Shown: positions 25,800 to 34,403, numbered from the stretch's first letter. The stretch is DNA of 64,000 nt from Altererythrobacter sp. BO-6 (GCF_011047315.1 NZ_CP049259.1:1364001-1428000), one strand, 5' to 3'. Notes: generated by a model not told the origin, from the sequence alone. Program-made: numbers and translations.

Positions 25800-27134
25800 G
25801 TGCGGCCAATCGGAATCGATCTTTTCGCTGGTGCTGGCGGGCTGAGCCTTGGCTTTGAACAAGCGGGGTTCGATGTTGCTGCAGCCGTTGAGATTGATCC
25901 GATCCATTGCGCCGTCCACAAGTTCAATTTCCCCGAAACTGCAGTCATTCCGAAGTCTGTTGCTGAACTCTCAGGGGCGGATATTCGATTAGCTGCGGGG
26001 ATTGGCGGGCGCCCTGTCGATTGCGTCTTCGGGGGGCCACCATGTCAGGGCTTCTCACTGATCGGTCACCGAACTTTGGATGACCCCCGGAATAACTTGG
26101 TCCTCGATTTTGTGCGGATTGTGAGCGAGCTTGATGCTCGCACCTTCGTTTTCGAGAATGTGAAGGGCCTCACGGTTGGCAAGCACAAGCGCTTTTTGGC
26201 CGAGGTCACCGAGGCTTTCGAAGCTGCCGGATACGAAGTTCGTCTTCCGTGGAAGGTGCTGAACGCAGCGCATTATGGCACACCGCAGCATCGTGAGCGC
26301 CTTATCCTAATCGGAGCGAAGAAAGGACTTCCACTTCCCGATTACCCAAAACCTTTTACCAGCCCAGCGGACGGACGAAAGCCGATAGATGGATGCAGCC
26401 TCGGCCCATCTTGTTTGGACGCTCTAGGTGACTTGCCCGACGCAAACCGATTCAAAGGCCTAGAGGAAGGCGACGCCGTCCAAACCTCCACCTTCGGAAA
26501 GCCGAGCGCCTATGCCGCAGAACTCCGCATGCTGACCAACGCAGCATGGCACAATGGCTATGTCAGAGATTGGGATCCCGGGTCGCTGACCTCGAGTGCC
26601 CGGACCCGGCACTCAGCTATTTCCCAGCGCCGGTTCAAAGAAACTGAGCCCGGCTCAGTCGAACCCATAAGCAGATTTTACAAGCTGTCACCATCGGGCC
26701 TCTCGAACACCCTCCGAGCAGGGACCGACGGGGCCCGTGGTGCGTTCACGAGCCCACGCCCCATCCATTACAAGTTTGATCGCTGCGTTACTGTACGGGA
26801 GATGGCGCGCCTCCATGGTTTCCCCGATTGGTTCCGTTTGCACTCCACCAAATGGCATGGCGCGAGGCAAATCGGAAACGCCGTTGCCCCACCCTTGGCC
26901 CGTGCCATCGCATCAAAGATAATCGAGACCTTGGGCACTGAGCTTGTGCCTCCCGCCCGCGTAATGAAGTTGGGTGACCCGTCGTTGCTTTATATGGATA
27001 TGACAGCCGCGGCAGAGCACTTCGGTGTGCCTGCTCCCGTTTCGAAGCGAGATCGCAAAAGCGGTGCGACCAAGCGGAAACAGGAGGAGATCGAAGAAGA
27101 GCGCCTCGCTTTGCTAAGGGCCGCCAATGCCTGA
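25800..27134 (+). CDS. DNA (cytosine-5-)-methyltransferase
   Basis: A 444-residue C5-methyltransferase. Motif I is DLFAGAGGLSLGFEQAGF, motif IV GGPPCQGFSLIG (catalytic Cys), motif VI FENVKG and motif VIII QHRERLILIG; motif X-type ending is RQIGNAVAPPLA. The target-recognition region lies between about 215 and 310. GTG at 25800 is preferred because AAGGAG lies eight bases upstream; an in-frame GTG at 25740 overlaps the vsr stop. The last 60 residues are a charged extension. It overlaps the endonuclease gene by 8 bp. Target sequence unknown. Confidence 0.95.
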   Translation: MRPIGIDLFAGAGGLSLGFEQAGFDVAAAVEIDPIHCAVHKFNFPETAVIPKSVAELSGADIRLAAGIGGRPVDCVFGGPPCQGFSLIGHRTLDDPRNNLVLDFVRIVSELDARTFVFENVKGLTVGKHKRFLAEVTEAFEAAGYEVRLPWKVLNAAHYGTPQHRERLILIGAKKGLPLPDYPKPFTSPADGRKPIDGCSLGPSCLDALGDLPDANRFKGLEEGDAVQTSTFGKPSAYAAELRMLTNAAWHNGYVRDWDPGSLTSSARTRHSAISQRRFKETEPGSVEPISRFYKLSPSGLSNTLRAGTDGARGAFTSPRPIHYKFDRCVTVREMARLHGFPDWFRLHSTKWHGARQIGNAVAPPLARAIASKIIETLGTELVPPARVMKLGDPSLLYMDMTAAAEHFGVPAPVSKRDRKSGATKRKQEEIEEERLALLRAANA

Positions 27135-27921
27135 AGCGTCAAGCCCCAGTCGCTACTCCCAGTTGGTCGAATCTATCTTCTTCGATCATTACGCCGAGGG
27201 CGTCACTGAGTTTGAGTTCAATCGTCGAGAACTGGAAACGAATGCTGAAGACCTAGGTATCAAGCTGCCGAGAAACTTGGGCGATGTCATCTACTCAATC
27301 CGGTACCGCACCGCGCTTCCCGCATCGGTCCTAGCTACCCAGCCCGATGGAAAGGCGTGGATCATTGAGGGGGCCGGTCGAGCGATCTACCGGTTCCGTT
27401 TGGTCAGTGCAAACCGGGTGACCCCGCGCACGGACCTAGTACGGACAGCCATACCTGATGCAACGCCAGAGATCATTCGAGCGTACGCACTGGACGACGA
27501 GCAAGCTCTGTTAGCAATCGTTCGCTACAACCGCTTGATCGATATATTCCTCGGCCTGACAACGTACAGCCTCCAGAACCACCTCAGAACAACAGTCACA
27601 GGTATCGGCCAGATTGAGATCGATGAGCTTTACGTTGGCTTAGACCGGCACGGCTGCCACTATGTGATCCCAGTCCAAGCGAAGGGCGGCAAGGACCAAA
27701 TCGGGATCGTCCAGACGACCCAAGATATCAGGTGGGTGGAGCAAAAGTTTCCGGATATGCGTTGCCGCGCAATCGCGGCACAGTTCATGGACGGGGGTAT
27801 CGTCGCTCTCTTTGAATTGACTCTGCAAGATGACGAAGTTCGCGTTGTTCAAGAGCGGCACTATCAGTTGGTACCGTCAGACCAGCTAGATCGTGCCGCT
27901 ATCCGGAATTATCAGGATTGA
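27127..27921 (+). CDS. Probable type II restriction endonuclease
   Basis: A 264-residue protein directly overlapping the methyltransferase end. The centre shows a PD-(D/E)xK-like arrangement: GQIEIDELYVGLDRHG followed by YVIPVQAKGGKDQIG, in which Glu/Asp and QAK could form the metal site. Later strands (CRAIAAQFMDGGIVALFEL) fit the fold. Its place after vsr and a cytosine methyltransferase makes a restriction role very likely, though the family was not identified with certainty. Confidence 0.75.
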   Translation: MPEASSPSRYSQLVESIFFDHYAEGVTEFEFNRRELETNAEDLGIKLPRNLGDVIYSIRYRTALPASVLATQPDGKAWIIEGAGRAIYRFRLVSANRVTPRTDLVRTAIPDATPEIIRAYALDDEQALLAIVRYNRLIDIFLGLTTYSLQNHLRTTVTGIGQIEIDELYVGLDRHGCHYVIPVQAKGGKDQIGIVQTTQDIRWVEQKFPDMRCRAIAAQFMDGGIVALFELTLQDDEVRVVQERHYQLVPSDQLDRAAIRNYQD

Positions 27922-27957
27922 GTTTGACTGCCTGACGCCTTGCTTTTTTCGTTCTCA

Positions 27958-28500
27958 TCACTTTCCGGGTTCATAATCGAATGAGCCTTTCCCATCGTCT
28001 ATGCGCCACTGCCTTAGAGCCTTACCATCACCGTAGAACTCTTTGCACCTGTCCTGATCCGCTTCGGGGTTTGGAAGCCGGGTGTATGTCACGTCTTCGC
28101 CTTCGAAGATCACCCTGACTTCGTAATAGTTACACGGGCCATCCGCTCCGGGTGCCACTAGGCTATCCGCTACCATTTCTCGATCATTCCACTGACGAAC
28201 CGCTAGTGTGTCTGTTAACGGGAGACCCAGGTAGCCCGGAGAGACTTCGTTTATGCTGGTGAAGTCGCAGGCCATTCGTTCAGCCCGGCACACCATCGTG
28301 ACCATGTTATTTACTGGTCGCTCAGACTCTTGAGGCTCGTCCCCCACGATACTACCCACAACAGAAATGTAGTCCGATGCTAAGTAGACGGATTTCGTGG
28401 GAAATCGGATTGGCTCTGAGCCCTCCTTGTCTAAGGCCCACAGGGCAGCTCCGCCGGTCATGATCACACCCAATGCCAGTCCTGTCTTAAATCCCGCCAT
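27958..28500 (-). CDS. Hypothetical membrane-anchored protein
   Basis: A 180-residue protein with an N-terminal hydrophobic stretch (GLALGVIMTGGAALWAL) that would act as signal anchor, followed by an acidic periplasmic domain with four Cys (e.g. VCRAERMACDF, GPCNYYEV). No family recognised. It converges on the restriction endonuclease gene. It is one of several unknown genes at the right end of the element. Confidence 0.6.
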   Translation of the reverse strand: MAGFKTGLALGVIMTGGAALWALDKEGSEPIRFPTKSVYLASDYISVVGSIVGDEPQESERPVNNMVTMVCRAERMACDFTSINEVSPGYLGLPLTDTLAVRQWNDREMVADSLVAPGADGPCNYYEVRVIFEGEDVTYTRLPNPEADQDRCKEFYGDGKALRQWRIDDGKGSFDYEPGK

Positions 28501-28579
28501 TTCACTTTTCCCAACCTAGATGATTTGGTCGACCCCAGATGGCCCCTACTCTAAGTATCTGGCATGAAAGGGTGAGCAT

Positions 28580-29059
28580 ATGGAAGAGGCAGAAACAAAC
28601 GCCAGTAGCCAGTGGGATGCGTTTTTTTCAGCCTACGGAAGAGCTGTTTTTGAGGCGCAGGAGTTGGAGCGCAACCTCGCGACAGCGATGAGCTTCTTCG
28701 AAGCGAGGAAGCGCGCTGTTCTCAAACGCCCGACCCCCAATGAAATAGACACACTGATGGACGAGCTGGACGGCGAGCCTATCGGGGAACTAATAAAGAG
28801 GTTGAACAGCTTTCACGTGCTTGATCCCTCAGACCTGCAGACACTAAATGAGGCCAATTCAGCCCGCCGAGTTCTCGTCCACCACATAGGTCTGATCCAT
28901 GCAGAAAAGTTCTCTGCCTCAGACGTGGTGGGCTTGTGCCATGAGGTTGGGAAGCTAAGGGCGGCTGTCTTCCACGGACTATACCTTTCCGCGAGACTCG
29001 CTGAAACAGAGATCAATCGAATGAGCAGAGAAGCGAAATCACGTGCCAATGGGAACTAG
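28580..29059 (+). CDS. Hypothetical helical protein, possibly HEPN-like
   Basis: A 159-residue all-helical, cytoplasmic protein. The stretch ANSARRVLVHHIGLIH contains R96-x4-H101, the R-x4-6-H pattern of HEPN ribonuclease domains, in the expected position on the third long helix. HEPN proteins are frequent toxins or effectors in defence islands. The match is short, so the assignment is tentative. No partner nucleotidyltransferase is visible next to it. Confidence 0.6.
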   Translation: MEEAETNASSQWDAFFSAYGRAVFEAQELERNLATAMSFFEARKRAVLKRPTPNEIDTLMDELDGEPIGELIKRLNSFHVLDPSDLQTLNEANSARRVLVHHIGLIHAEKFSASDVVGLCHEVGKLRAAVFHGLYLSARLAETEINRMSREAKSRANGN

Positions 29060-29274
29060 TTACGGCGCACAAAGCTGATACACAAAAAAGAGGCTTTCAG
29101 CCCACAATGCTTTATTTTTCAACATTTTTGGAGAATTGGCATGGGTGACAGGAATCTGAGACAGCCCAATCCCAGTCTCCCTGTAGACTGAGAGAGGTTT
29201 TTACGACCCAATAATTAGAATATTGGAGGAAGTCTGCGCTTGCTCGTTGAACAAAGGTTCGCCAACAAGTGAGA

Positions 29275-29538
29275 ATGTCGACAAGCAAAAAGGGCTGGTT
29301 TCGTCTCTGGGTAGCCTTCGCCGTTGTTTGGGCGGCTTTCAGCCTTTGGCGACACATCGTTCGGCTTGATGAATGTGAAGAGCAGTTCATAGCTGTCAAA
29401 CTCAACAGCGCTGCCTTCAAGTCCTGCTTTGATGACTCGCTTGGATTGTTTGGCTTCTCAGCTATCGCTGTCCCCCTTGCGATCCCTTTGGCCTTTTTCG
29501 CGGCCCGGTGGGTTTGGCGAGGGTTCCAAGACAAGTAG
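29275..29538 (+). CDS. Small membrane protein
   Basis: An 87-residue protein with two predicted transmembrane segments (GWFRLWVAFAVVWAAFSLW and LFGFSAIAVPLAIPLAFFAA) and a short loop between them with two cysteines. Unknown function. An alternative GTG start is at 29269. It ends one base before the inverted att arm GGTCTTTACGT, so it is the last gene of the element. Confidence 0.55.
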   Translation: MSTSKKGWFRLWVAFAVVWAAFSLWRHIVRLDECEEQFIAVKLNSAAFKSCFDDSLGLFGFSAIAVPLAIPLAFFAARWVWRGFQDK

Positions 29539-29575
29539 GGTCTTTACGTTCTTACGTTGAGCAGGTTGTGTCCGC
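29539..29575. other. Attachment site, right junction
   Basis: GGTCTTTACGT (29539-29549) is the inverted counterpart of 15402-15412. The shared two-base core is at 29562-29563 (CA on plus). From there on the sequence is comM again. Recombining both ends at the core rebuilds an uninterrupted comM frame and an attP with inverted arms. Confidence 0.7.
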
Positions 29576-30194
29576 CGGCCGCGGCAATCTCCAATGCGCG
29601 CTTGGCAGTTTCCTGCCCTTTGACCTGCCTCAGGTCCGCAGCGGGAGGTGCCAGTTCCACCTCGCCGCGCGGCGGATCGGGCAAGCGCTGCGTGCCCTTC
29701 AAATGGTTAAGCAGGCTGACGAGATCGGGCGCGGCCAGCACCGGTACGCCGCTCGCCCATCTTGCTTCGGAGCCCTGGATCGCCGGGCAGATCAGCCCGC
29801 TTTCCGTTTCGCTGGCGTGCAAGGCCGCGAGCAGCACCCCGGGCGAGGCGACGATCCGCCCGTCGAGCGCCAGTTCGCCCACCGCAATCCAGTCACCCAG
29901 CTGCTCGGCATCGGTCACGCCCATGGCCGCGAGCAGCGCCAACGCAATCGGCAAATCGTAATGCGAACCATCCTTGGGCAGGTCGGCCGGGGAGAGGTTG
30001 ATGGTGATCCGCTTGGGCGGAAGAGCCAGCCCCATCGCGGCAAGCGCCGATTGCACCCGCTCACGGCTCTCGCTCACCGCCTTGTCGGGCAGCCCGACAA
30101 TGCCAAAGCGCGGCAATCCGGGCGCCACCTGGCATTGTACTTCAACACTTCTGGCTTCCAGTCCCAAATAGGCGACCGTTTTGACTAATGCGAC
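29562..30194 (-). pseudogene. comM: comM 5' fragment (interrupted by integrative element)
   Basis: The N-terminal ComM domain (a ribosomal-S5/Lon-protease-like fold) with LPRFGIVGLPDKAVSESRER and ITINLSPADLPKDGSHYDLP, ending KGQETAKRALEIAAAGGHNLL. The rest of the protein is at 14519-15393. After the junction the frame runs four residues into the element and stops at 29544. ComM-like sequence (VALVKTVAYL) continues upstream to 30194 without an ATG, GTG or TTG before it; the first canonical start is TTG at 30167. Confidence 0.92.
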
Positions 30195-30338
30195 CCCTGT
30201 TATTCCAGTGAGGAGTCGAATTAGTGGCTGGTTTTATTGGCATTGTCGAGGGACACTGTCGCCCGCACAAGCGGGCCGCTGTGCAGCGCAATATCTTGAC
30301 TCGCACCCCGGCTTGGCTTAACGGCCCGCGCAGACGGC

Positions 30339-30365
30339 GGTCGCCTCTCGCAGGCGGCCCTTTTT
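30339..30365 (+). terminator. Intrinsic terminator or attenuator upstream of rpmH
   Basis: GGTCGCCT-CTCGC-AGGCGGCC is an eight-pair stem (one G-U) followed by CTTTTT. It lies 41 bases before the rpmH ATG. No plus-strand gene ends just upstream, so it could act in the rpmH leader. A possible -35 (TTGACT, 30296) lies before it. Confidence 0.55.
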
Positions 30366-30405
30366 GTTGGTGCCCAAGAAGCACCTTTTTGATTTCGAGG
30401 ACGAT

Positions 30406-30540
30406 ATGAAGCGGACTTTCCAGCCCAGCAATCTTGTGCGAGCCCGCCGCCATGGTTTCTTTGCCCGCAAGGCAACCCCCGGTGGCCGCAAGGTCCTGCG
30501 CGCGCGTCGCAAGCGTGGCCGCAAGAACCTTTGTGCGTAA
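30406..30540 (+). CDS. rpmH: 50S ribosomal protein L34
   Basis: A 44-residue, very basic ribosomal protein ([20 protein letters not shown]...), matching L34 over its whole length. It is the first gene of the conserved rpmH-rnpA-yidD-yidC-engB group. SD CGAGGA lies upstream of the ATG. Confidence 0.98.
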   Translation: MKRTFQPSNLVRARRHGFFARKATPGGRKVLRARRKRGRKNLCA

Positions 30541-30669
30541 TTTGATTTTCGCGACGCCCGTCCGGGCGCGCGATTTCCTCGCTCACGCGGCCTGACAGCC
30601 GCGTCGCTGCGGGCGGCCAGTCGGCCTTGCGGGCTCCCTAACGGGGGCCCGTTCGCGTATGTGCCAACC

Positions 30670-31062
30670 ATGACCGAATCGATTTCCGTGATGCGTCGCC
30701 GCGCCGATTTTCTTGCAGCGAACCGGGGCCTGCGCGTGGCGTGCCCCGGTTTCGTGCTTTTGGCGCATCCCAATTCAGGGCACGGCAAGCGCTATGGCAT
30801 CACGGTAACCAAGAAGGTCGGCAATGCCGTGGTGCGCAACCGGATCAAGCGCCGTTTCCGCGAATTGCTCCGCGCAGCGCTGCCGGCGCAAGGCCTGCCC
30901 GATAACGATCATGTGCTGATCGCGCGCGATGGCGCGATCGAACGCGATTTCGCCAGCATGCGAGAGGAGCTGAGCGCAGCGCTCGCCCGCGCCGCCGCCG
31001 GTAAGGGAGACCCGCCGCGCAGGCGCCCGCGCAAGGGCAACCGTCAGGGGCGCGGGGCATGA
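30670..31062 (+). CDS. rnpA: Ribonuclease P protein component
   Basis: A 130-residue basic protein that binds RNase P RNA and helps mature the 5' ends of tRNA. The signature [21 protein letters not shown] (given here in part: [15 protein letters not shown]) is complete. ATG 30670 is chosen; a GTG at 30661 is in frame. The C-terminal 30 residues are an Arg/Lys/Pro-rich extension. The stop overlaps the ATG of yidD by four bases. Confidence 0.95.
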   Translation: MTESISVMRRRADFLAANRGLRVACPGFVLLAHPNSGHGKRYGITVTKKVGNAVVRNRIKRRFRELLRAALPAQGLPDNDHVLIARDGAIERDFASMREELSAALARAAAGKGDPPRRRPRKGNRQGRGA

Positions 31063-31268
31063 AGCATGTCCTGATCCTCATCGCGCGGCTGTGGCAATGG
31101 GGGCCAAGCCGGATACTGCCGCCGACCTGCCGCTATGCGCCATCTTGCAGCGAATATGCCGTCGAGGCGCTGGGCAAATATGGTGCGATCAAGGGTGGAT
31201 GGATGGCAATTAAGCGGCTAATGCGCTGCCATCCGTGGGGCGGGCATGGCTATGATCCGGTGCCCTAG
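31059..31268 (+). CDS. yidD: Membrane protein insertion efficiency factor YidD
   Basis: A 69-residue membrane-associated protein with the family signature [18 protein letters not shown] and the Cys in [15 protein letters not shown]. It aids insertion of membrane proteins by YidC/Sec. The start overlaps the stop of rnpA (ATGA). Confidence 0.96.
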   Translation: MKHVLILIARLWQWGPSRILPPTCRYAPSCSEYAVEALGKYGAIKGGWMAIKRLMRCHPWGGHGYDPVP

Positions 31269-31329
31269 CAATCCATACTGTAATACCTAAATAATACACC
31301 ATCGAGTTTCAGACGCACAGGATTTGATC

Positions 31330-33090
31330 TTGGACAACCAGCGCAATCTCCTGCTCGCCGTGGCACTTTCCGGGCTGCTTATCCTGGGTTGGGACATGGG
31401 GATGCGGTATTTCTATCCGGCGGCCTCGCTCAGCGCGCAGGCGGATACTGTCGCGACCAGCAGCGAAGCGCCGCCGCCCGCAGCGACGTCTGCGGCAATC
31501 GGCGACGGTGCTCCGGTCGCGGCACAGGCGCCGGTCGATCTCGATGCCGCGCTGGCCAGCCCCGAGCGGGTGCGGATCGATGCGCCGCGCGTCGAAGGCT
31601 CGATCAACCTGGTCGGTGCGCGGCTCGACGATATCGAGCTGAAGGACCACCGCGAGACGGTGAAGCAGGATTCGCGCCCGGTGCAGCTGTTCGCGCCGCA
31701 AGGCACGCCGGGACAGTATTTCGCCGAATTCGGCTTCCTCGCCAACGGCCAGCGCCTGCCTGACAATATCCGCTGGCAGGCGAGCGGCGACCTGCTGTCG
31801 CCGGCAACTCCGGTCACGCTGACACACCAGTCCGAGGACGGTCTCAGCTATTCGATCAAGCTGTCGATCGATGACAATTACATGATCGATGTGGTCCAGA
31901 CGGTGGCCAACACTGGCGAAGGCGGTGCCGTGGTGCAGCCGTTCGGCCTGATCAACCGCACCTCGACCACTGCCAGCCCCAGCACCTTCAACGCCCATTC
32001 GGGCCCGATGGGCGCATTCGGCGAGACGGTCGAATATGGGCCTGATTATGACGACCTGGCCGATGAAGGCACGCACACGCCCGAAGGCGGCGCGCCGGAC
32101 TGGTTCGGCTTCAGTGATATCTACTGGCTGTCTGCGCTCATTCCGGGCGACCAGCAGGACGCGACCCCCGGTTTCCGCTCGCTCGGCAACGACCTTTATC
32201 GTTCCGACCTGATCTATGCCCCGCAAACCGTTGCGCCGGGCGCCTCCATCACCCGCAGCACGCGGCTCTTCGCTGGCGCCAAAGAAAGCGTGGTGCTTGA
32301 CCGGTATCGCGACACGCTCGGCATCGAGAATTTCGGCAAGGCGATCGACTGGGGCTGGTTCGAATGGTTCGTGAAGCCGATGGTCTGGCTGCTACGGACG
32401 CTCTACGAATTCGCCGGCAATTTCGGCGTCGCCATCATCCTGCTGACCGTGATCATCCGCGGAATCATGTTCCCGATCGCGCAAAAGCAGTTCGCCAGCA
32501 TGGCCGCAATGAAGGCCGTCCAGCCCAAGATGAAGGCGATCCAGGAACGCTACAAGGACGACAAGCAGCGCCAGCAGCAGGAAATCATGAAGCTGTATAA
32601 GGACGAGAAGGTCAATCCGCTCGCCGGCTGCCTGCCGCTGCTGATCCAGATCCCGATCTTCTTCGCACTTTACAAGGCGCTGATCCTGGCGATCGAGATG
32701 CGCCACAAGCCTTTCGTGCTTTGGATCGAAGACCTTTCGGCGCCCGATCCGGCCAAGATCCTCAACCTGTTCGGCCTGCTGCCGTTCGATCCGCCGGGTT
32801 TCCTGGGCATCGGTATCCTGGCCGTGCTGCTGGGCATCACCATGTGGCTCACCTTCCGCCTCAATCCCACCGCGATGGATCCGGTGCAGCAGCAGATCTT
32901 TGCCTTCATGCCGTGGATCCTGATGTTCGTGATGGCACCGTTCGCGGCAGGCCTGCTGCTTTACTGGGTCACCTCGAACCTGCTGACGCTGGCACAGCAA
33001 AGCTATCTCTATTCCAAGCATCCGCAACTGCGGGCGCAAGCGGATAAGGACAAGGCGGACCAGGCGCTGGCGGAAAAGCGCAAGGGCTGA
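31330..33090 (+). CDS. yidC: Membrane protein insertase YidC
   Basis: A 586-residue inner-membrane insertase/chaperone. It has an N-terminal transmembrane helix (LLLAVALSGLLILGW), a large periplasmic domain (to about 350), and the conserved five-helix insertase core (FGVAIILLTVIIRGIMFPIA ... GCLPLLIQIPIFFALYK). A TTG start at 31330 gives the family N-terminus DNQRN and has AGGAT seven bases upstream; the in-frame TTG at 31324 is too close to it. It lies four bases before engB. Confidence 0.97.
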   Translation: MDNQRNLLLAVALSGLLILGWDMGMRYFYPAASLSAQADTVATSSEAPPPAATSAAIGDGAPVAAQAPVDLDAALASPERVRIDAPRVEGSINLVGARLDDIELKDHRETVKQDSRPVQLFAPQGTPGQYFAEFGFLANGQRLPDNIRWQASGDLLSPATPVTLTHQSEDGLSYSIKLSIDDNYMIDVVQTVANTGEGGAVVQPFGLINRTSTTASPSTFNAHSGPMGAFGETVEYGPDYDDLADEGTHTPEGGAPDWFGFSDIYWLSALIPGDQQDATPGFRSLGNDLYRSDLIYAPQTVAPGASITRSTRLFAGAKESVVLDRYRDTLGIENFGKAIDWGWFEWFVKPMVWLLRTLYEFAGNFGVAIILLTVIIRGIMFPIAQKQFASMAAMKAVQPKMKAIQERYKDDKQRQQQEIMKLYKDEKVNPLAGCLPLLIQIPIFFALYKALILAIEMRHKPFVLWIEDLSAPDPAKILNLFGLLPFDPPGFLGIGILAVLLGITMWLTFRLNPTAMDPVQQQIFAFMPWILMFVMAPFAAGLLLYWVTSNLLTLAQQSYLYSKHPQLRAQADKDKADQALAEKRKG

Positions 33091-33093
33091 TCC

Positions 33094-33759
33094 ATGACGC
33101 CCGAGGAAGAGCAGGAGCAGGCCGCGCGCGAGGAAGCGGCGTCAAAGCTGTTCTCGGGCCGGGTCGATTTCCTGCTGTCCGCTCCGCAGCTGAAGTTCCT
33201 GCCTGAGCCGACCGTGCCCGAGATCGCCTTTTGCGGTCGTTCGAATGTCGGGAAGAGCTCGCTGCTGAACGCGCTGACCGGGCGCAGGGCGATCGCGCGC
33301 GCTTCGGTTACGCCGGGCCGCACGCAGGAACTGAACTTCTTCGAAGTGGGCGAGCCCACGCTGTTCCGCCTGGTCGACATGCCCGGCTACGGCTTTGCCA
33401 AGGCCCCGCCCAAGGTGGTCGAGAAGTGGAAGCAGCTGGTGCGCGACTATCTGCGCGGGCGGCCGGTACTGCACCGCACTCTGGTGCTGGTGGACAGCCG
33501 CCACGGGCTGAAACAGGTCGATCGCGACATGATGAAGATGCTGGACGAGGCCGCGGTCGGCTATCGCATCGTTCTGACCAAGGCGGACAAGGTCAAGGCT
33601 AGCGAGCTGGAAGCGACTGCGGCCAAAGTGGCCGAGGAAGCGCGCAAGCATGTCGCCGCCTTTCCCGTGCTGCACGTGACCAGCGCCGAGAAGGGCATGG
33701 GCATTGCGGCGCTCAGGGCCGCGGTGCTTGAGGACGCGCTGGGGACGGAAGGGTTCTAA
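33094..33759 (+). CDS. engB: Ribosome biogenesis GTP-binding protein YihA/YsxC
   Basis: A 221-residue GTPase needed for 50S subunit assembly. G1 is GRSNVGKSSL, G2 lies in TPGRTQELNFFE, G3 is DMPGYGFAK and G4 TKADK. The N-terminal extension of about 35 residues is acidic. It closes the rpmH-engB group, three bases after yidC. Confidence 0.96.
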   Translation: MTPEEEQEQAAREEAASKLFSGRVDFLLSAPQLKFLPEPTVPEIAFCGRSNVGKSSLLNALTGRRAIARASVTPGRTQELNFFEVGEPTLFRLVDMPGYGFAKAPPKVVEKWKQLVRDYLRGRPVLHRTLVLVDSRHGLKQVDRDMMKMLDEAAVGYRIVLTKADKVKASELEATAAKVAEEARKHVAAFPVLHVTSAEKGMGIAALRAAVLEDALGTEGF

Positions 33760-33775
33760 TCTGCGCGCTGGCCGT

Positions 33776-34327
33776 TCAGCCCGCGGCCCGCTTTTTCGCT
33801 TCCGCCAGATCCACCACGTCGCCGCGGCCGATCATGTCGCCCGGCGTAGCGCGCGAGCCATCGGCCCTGAGCCCCACGTTTTCACGCTTGGTCAGCCACA
33901 GGTCCTGGTGGCCAAGGATCCGGCCATCGTGCGACAGGATCGAGACCGGGCCGATCGGTAGCCGGTCAGCCTCGTCCACCAGCACCGGGTCCTCCACCAC
34001 TTCGGCACCGTACTTCTGGCCCCACTGGCGCAGGGCGAGCATCGCGGGCAGCAGGTCGAAGCCTTTCTCGGTGAGGCGATATTCGATCTTGCGGCGATCA
34101 TCGGCGCAAGGTTCGCGCTTCAAAATGCCATGCTCGACCAGTTTGGCGAGGCGATTCGAGAGAATGTTGCGCGCGATGCCTAATTCACTGAGGAACTCCT
34201 CGAAGTGATGCACCCCGTTGAAGCTGGCACGCAGGATCATGAAACTCCAGCGTTCGCCCATAACTTCAAGCGCTTGCGGAAGGCCGCATTCGATCAGGTC
34301 GCGCAGTGGTTCTCTCAGTTCGCCCAT
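33776..34327 (-). CDS. HxlR-family transcriptional regulator
   Basis: A 183-residue winged-helix regulator. The typical start CGLPQALEVMGERWSFMILR is followed by the helix-turn-helix LGIARNILSNRLAKLVEHGI. The C-terminal 70 residues (from about 115) are an extra domain with an Asp-rich region. It is divergent from a secreted CC_3452-type gene; two palindromic GTTGCAAC boxes lie between them and may be its operator. Confidence 0.9.
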   Translation of the reverse strand: MGELREPLRDLIECGLPQALEVMGERWSFMILRASFNGVHHFEEFLSELGIARNILSNRLAKLVEHGILKREPCADDRRKIEYRLTEKGFDLLPAMLALRQWGQKYGAEVVEDPVLVDEADRLPIGPVSILSHDGRILGHQDLWLTKRENVGLRADGSRATPGDMIGRGDVVDLAEAKKRAAG

Positions 34328-34341
34328 AGATCAGTCCTCTT

Positions 34342-34403
34342 GTTGCAACCTATCTAGCCTGTCTTTCGCGCCCTCGCAAAAATTTTCAGTTTTTAGTTGC
34401 AAC
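34342..34403. promoter_or_regulatory. Two GTTGCAAC(CT) boxes, putative HxlR operator
   Basis: The perfect palindrome GTTGCAAC occurs at 34342-34349 and 34396-34403, each followed by CT, 54 bp apart, in the intergenic region between the divergent HxlR gene and the gene at 34495. Confidence 0.5.

Larger units (their letters stand above)
15394..29563 (+). mobile_element. 14.17-kb integrative element inserted in comM
   Basis: The element separates the two parts of comM and is bounded by recognisable junctions at 15392-15393 and 29562-29563. A large serine integrase lies 43 bp inside the left end. Cargo comprises small overlapping unknown genes, two small serine recombinases, an SNase-type secreted nuclease, a DUF3644 protein, and Vsr, C5-methyltransferase and probable restriction-endonuclease genes. 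No capsid, portal, conjugation, relaxase or recognised replication genes are visible, so it may be a defence island, a satellite or a mobilisable element that borrows transfer functions. Codon use in the right half is more AT-rich than in the flanking core genes. Confidence 0.9.

Noticed and set aside
15394..29563. Complete prophage
   Set aside because: No terminase, portal, capsid, tail, lysis or phage repressor genes could be recognised despite the integrase and phage-like small genes.
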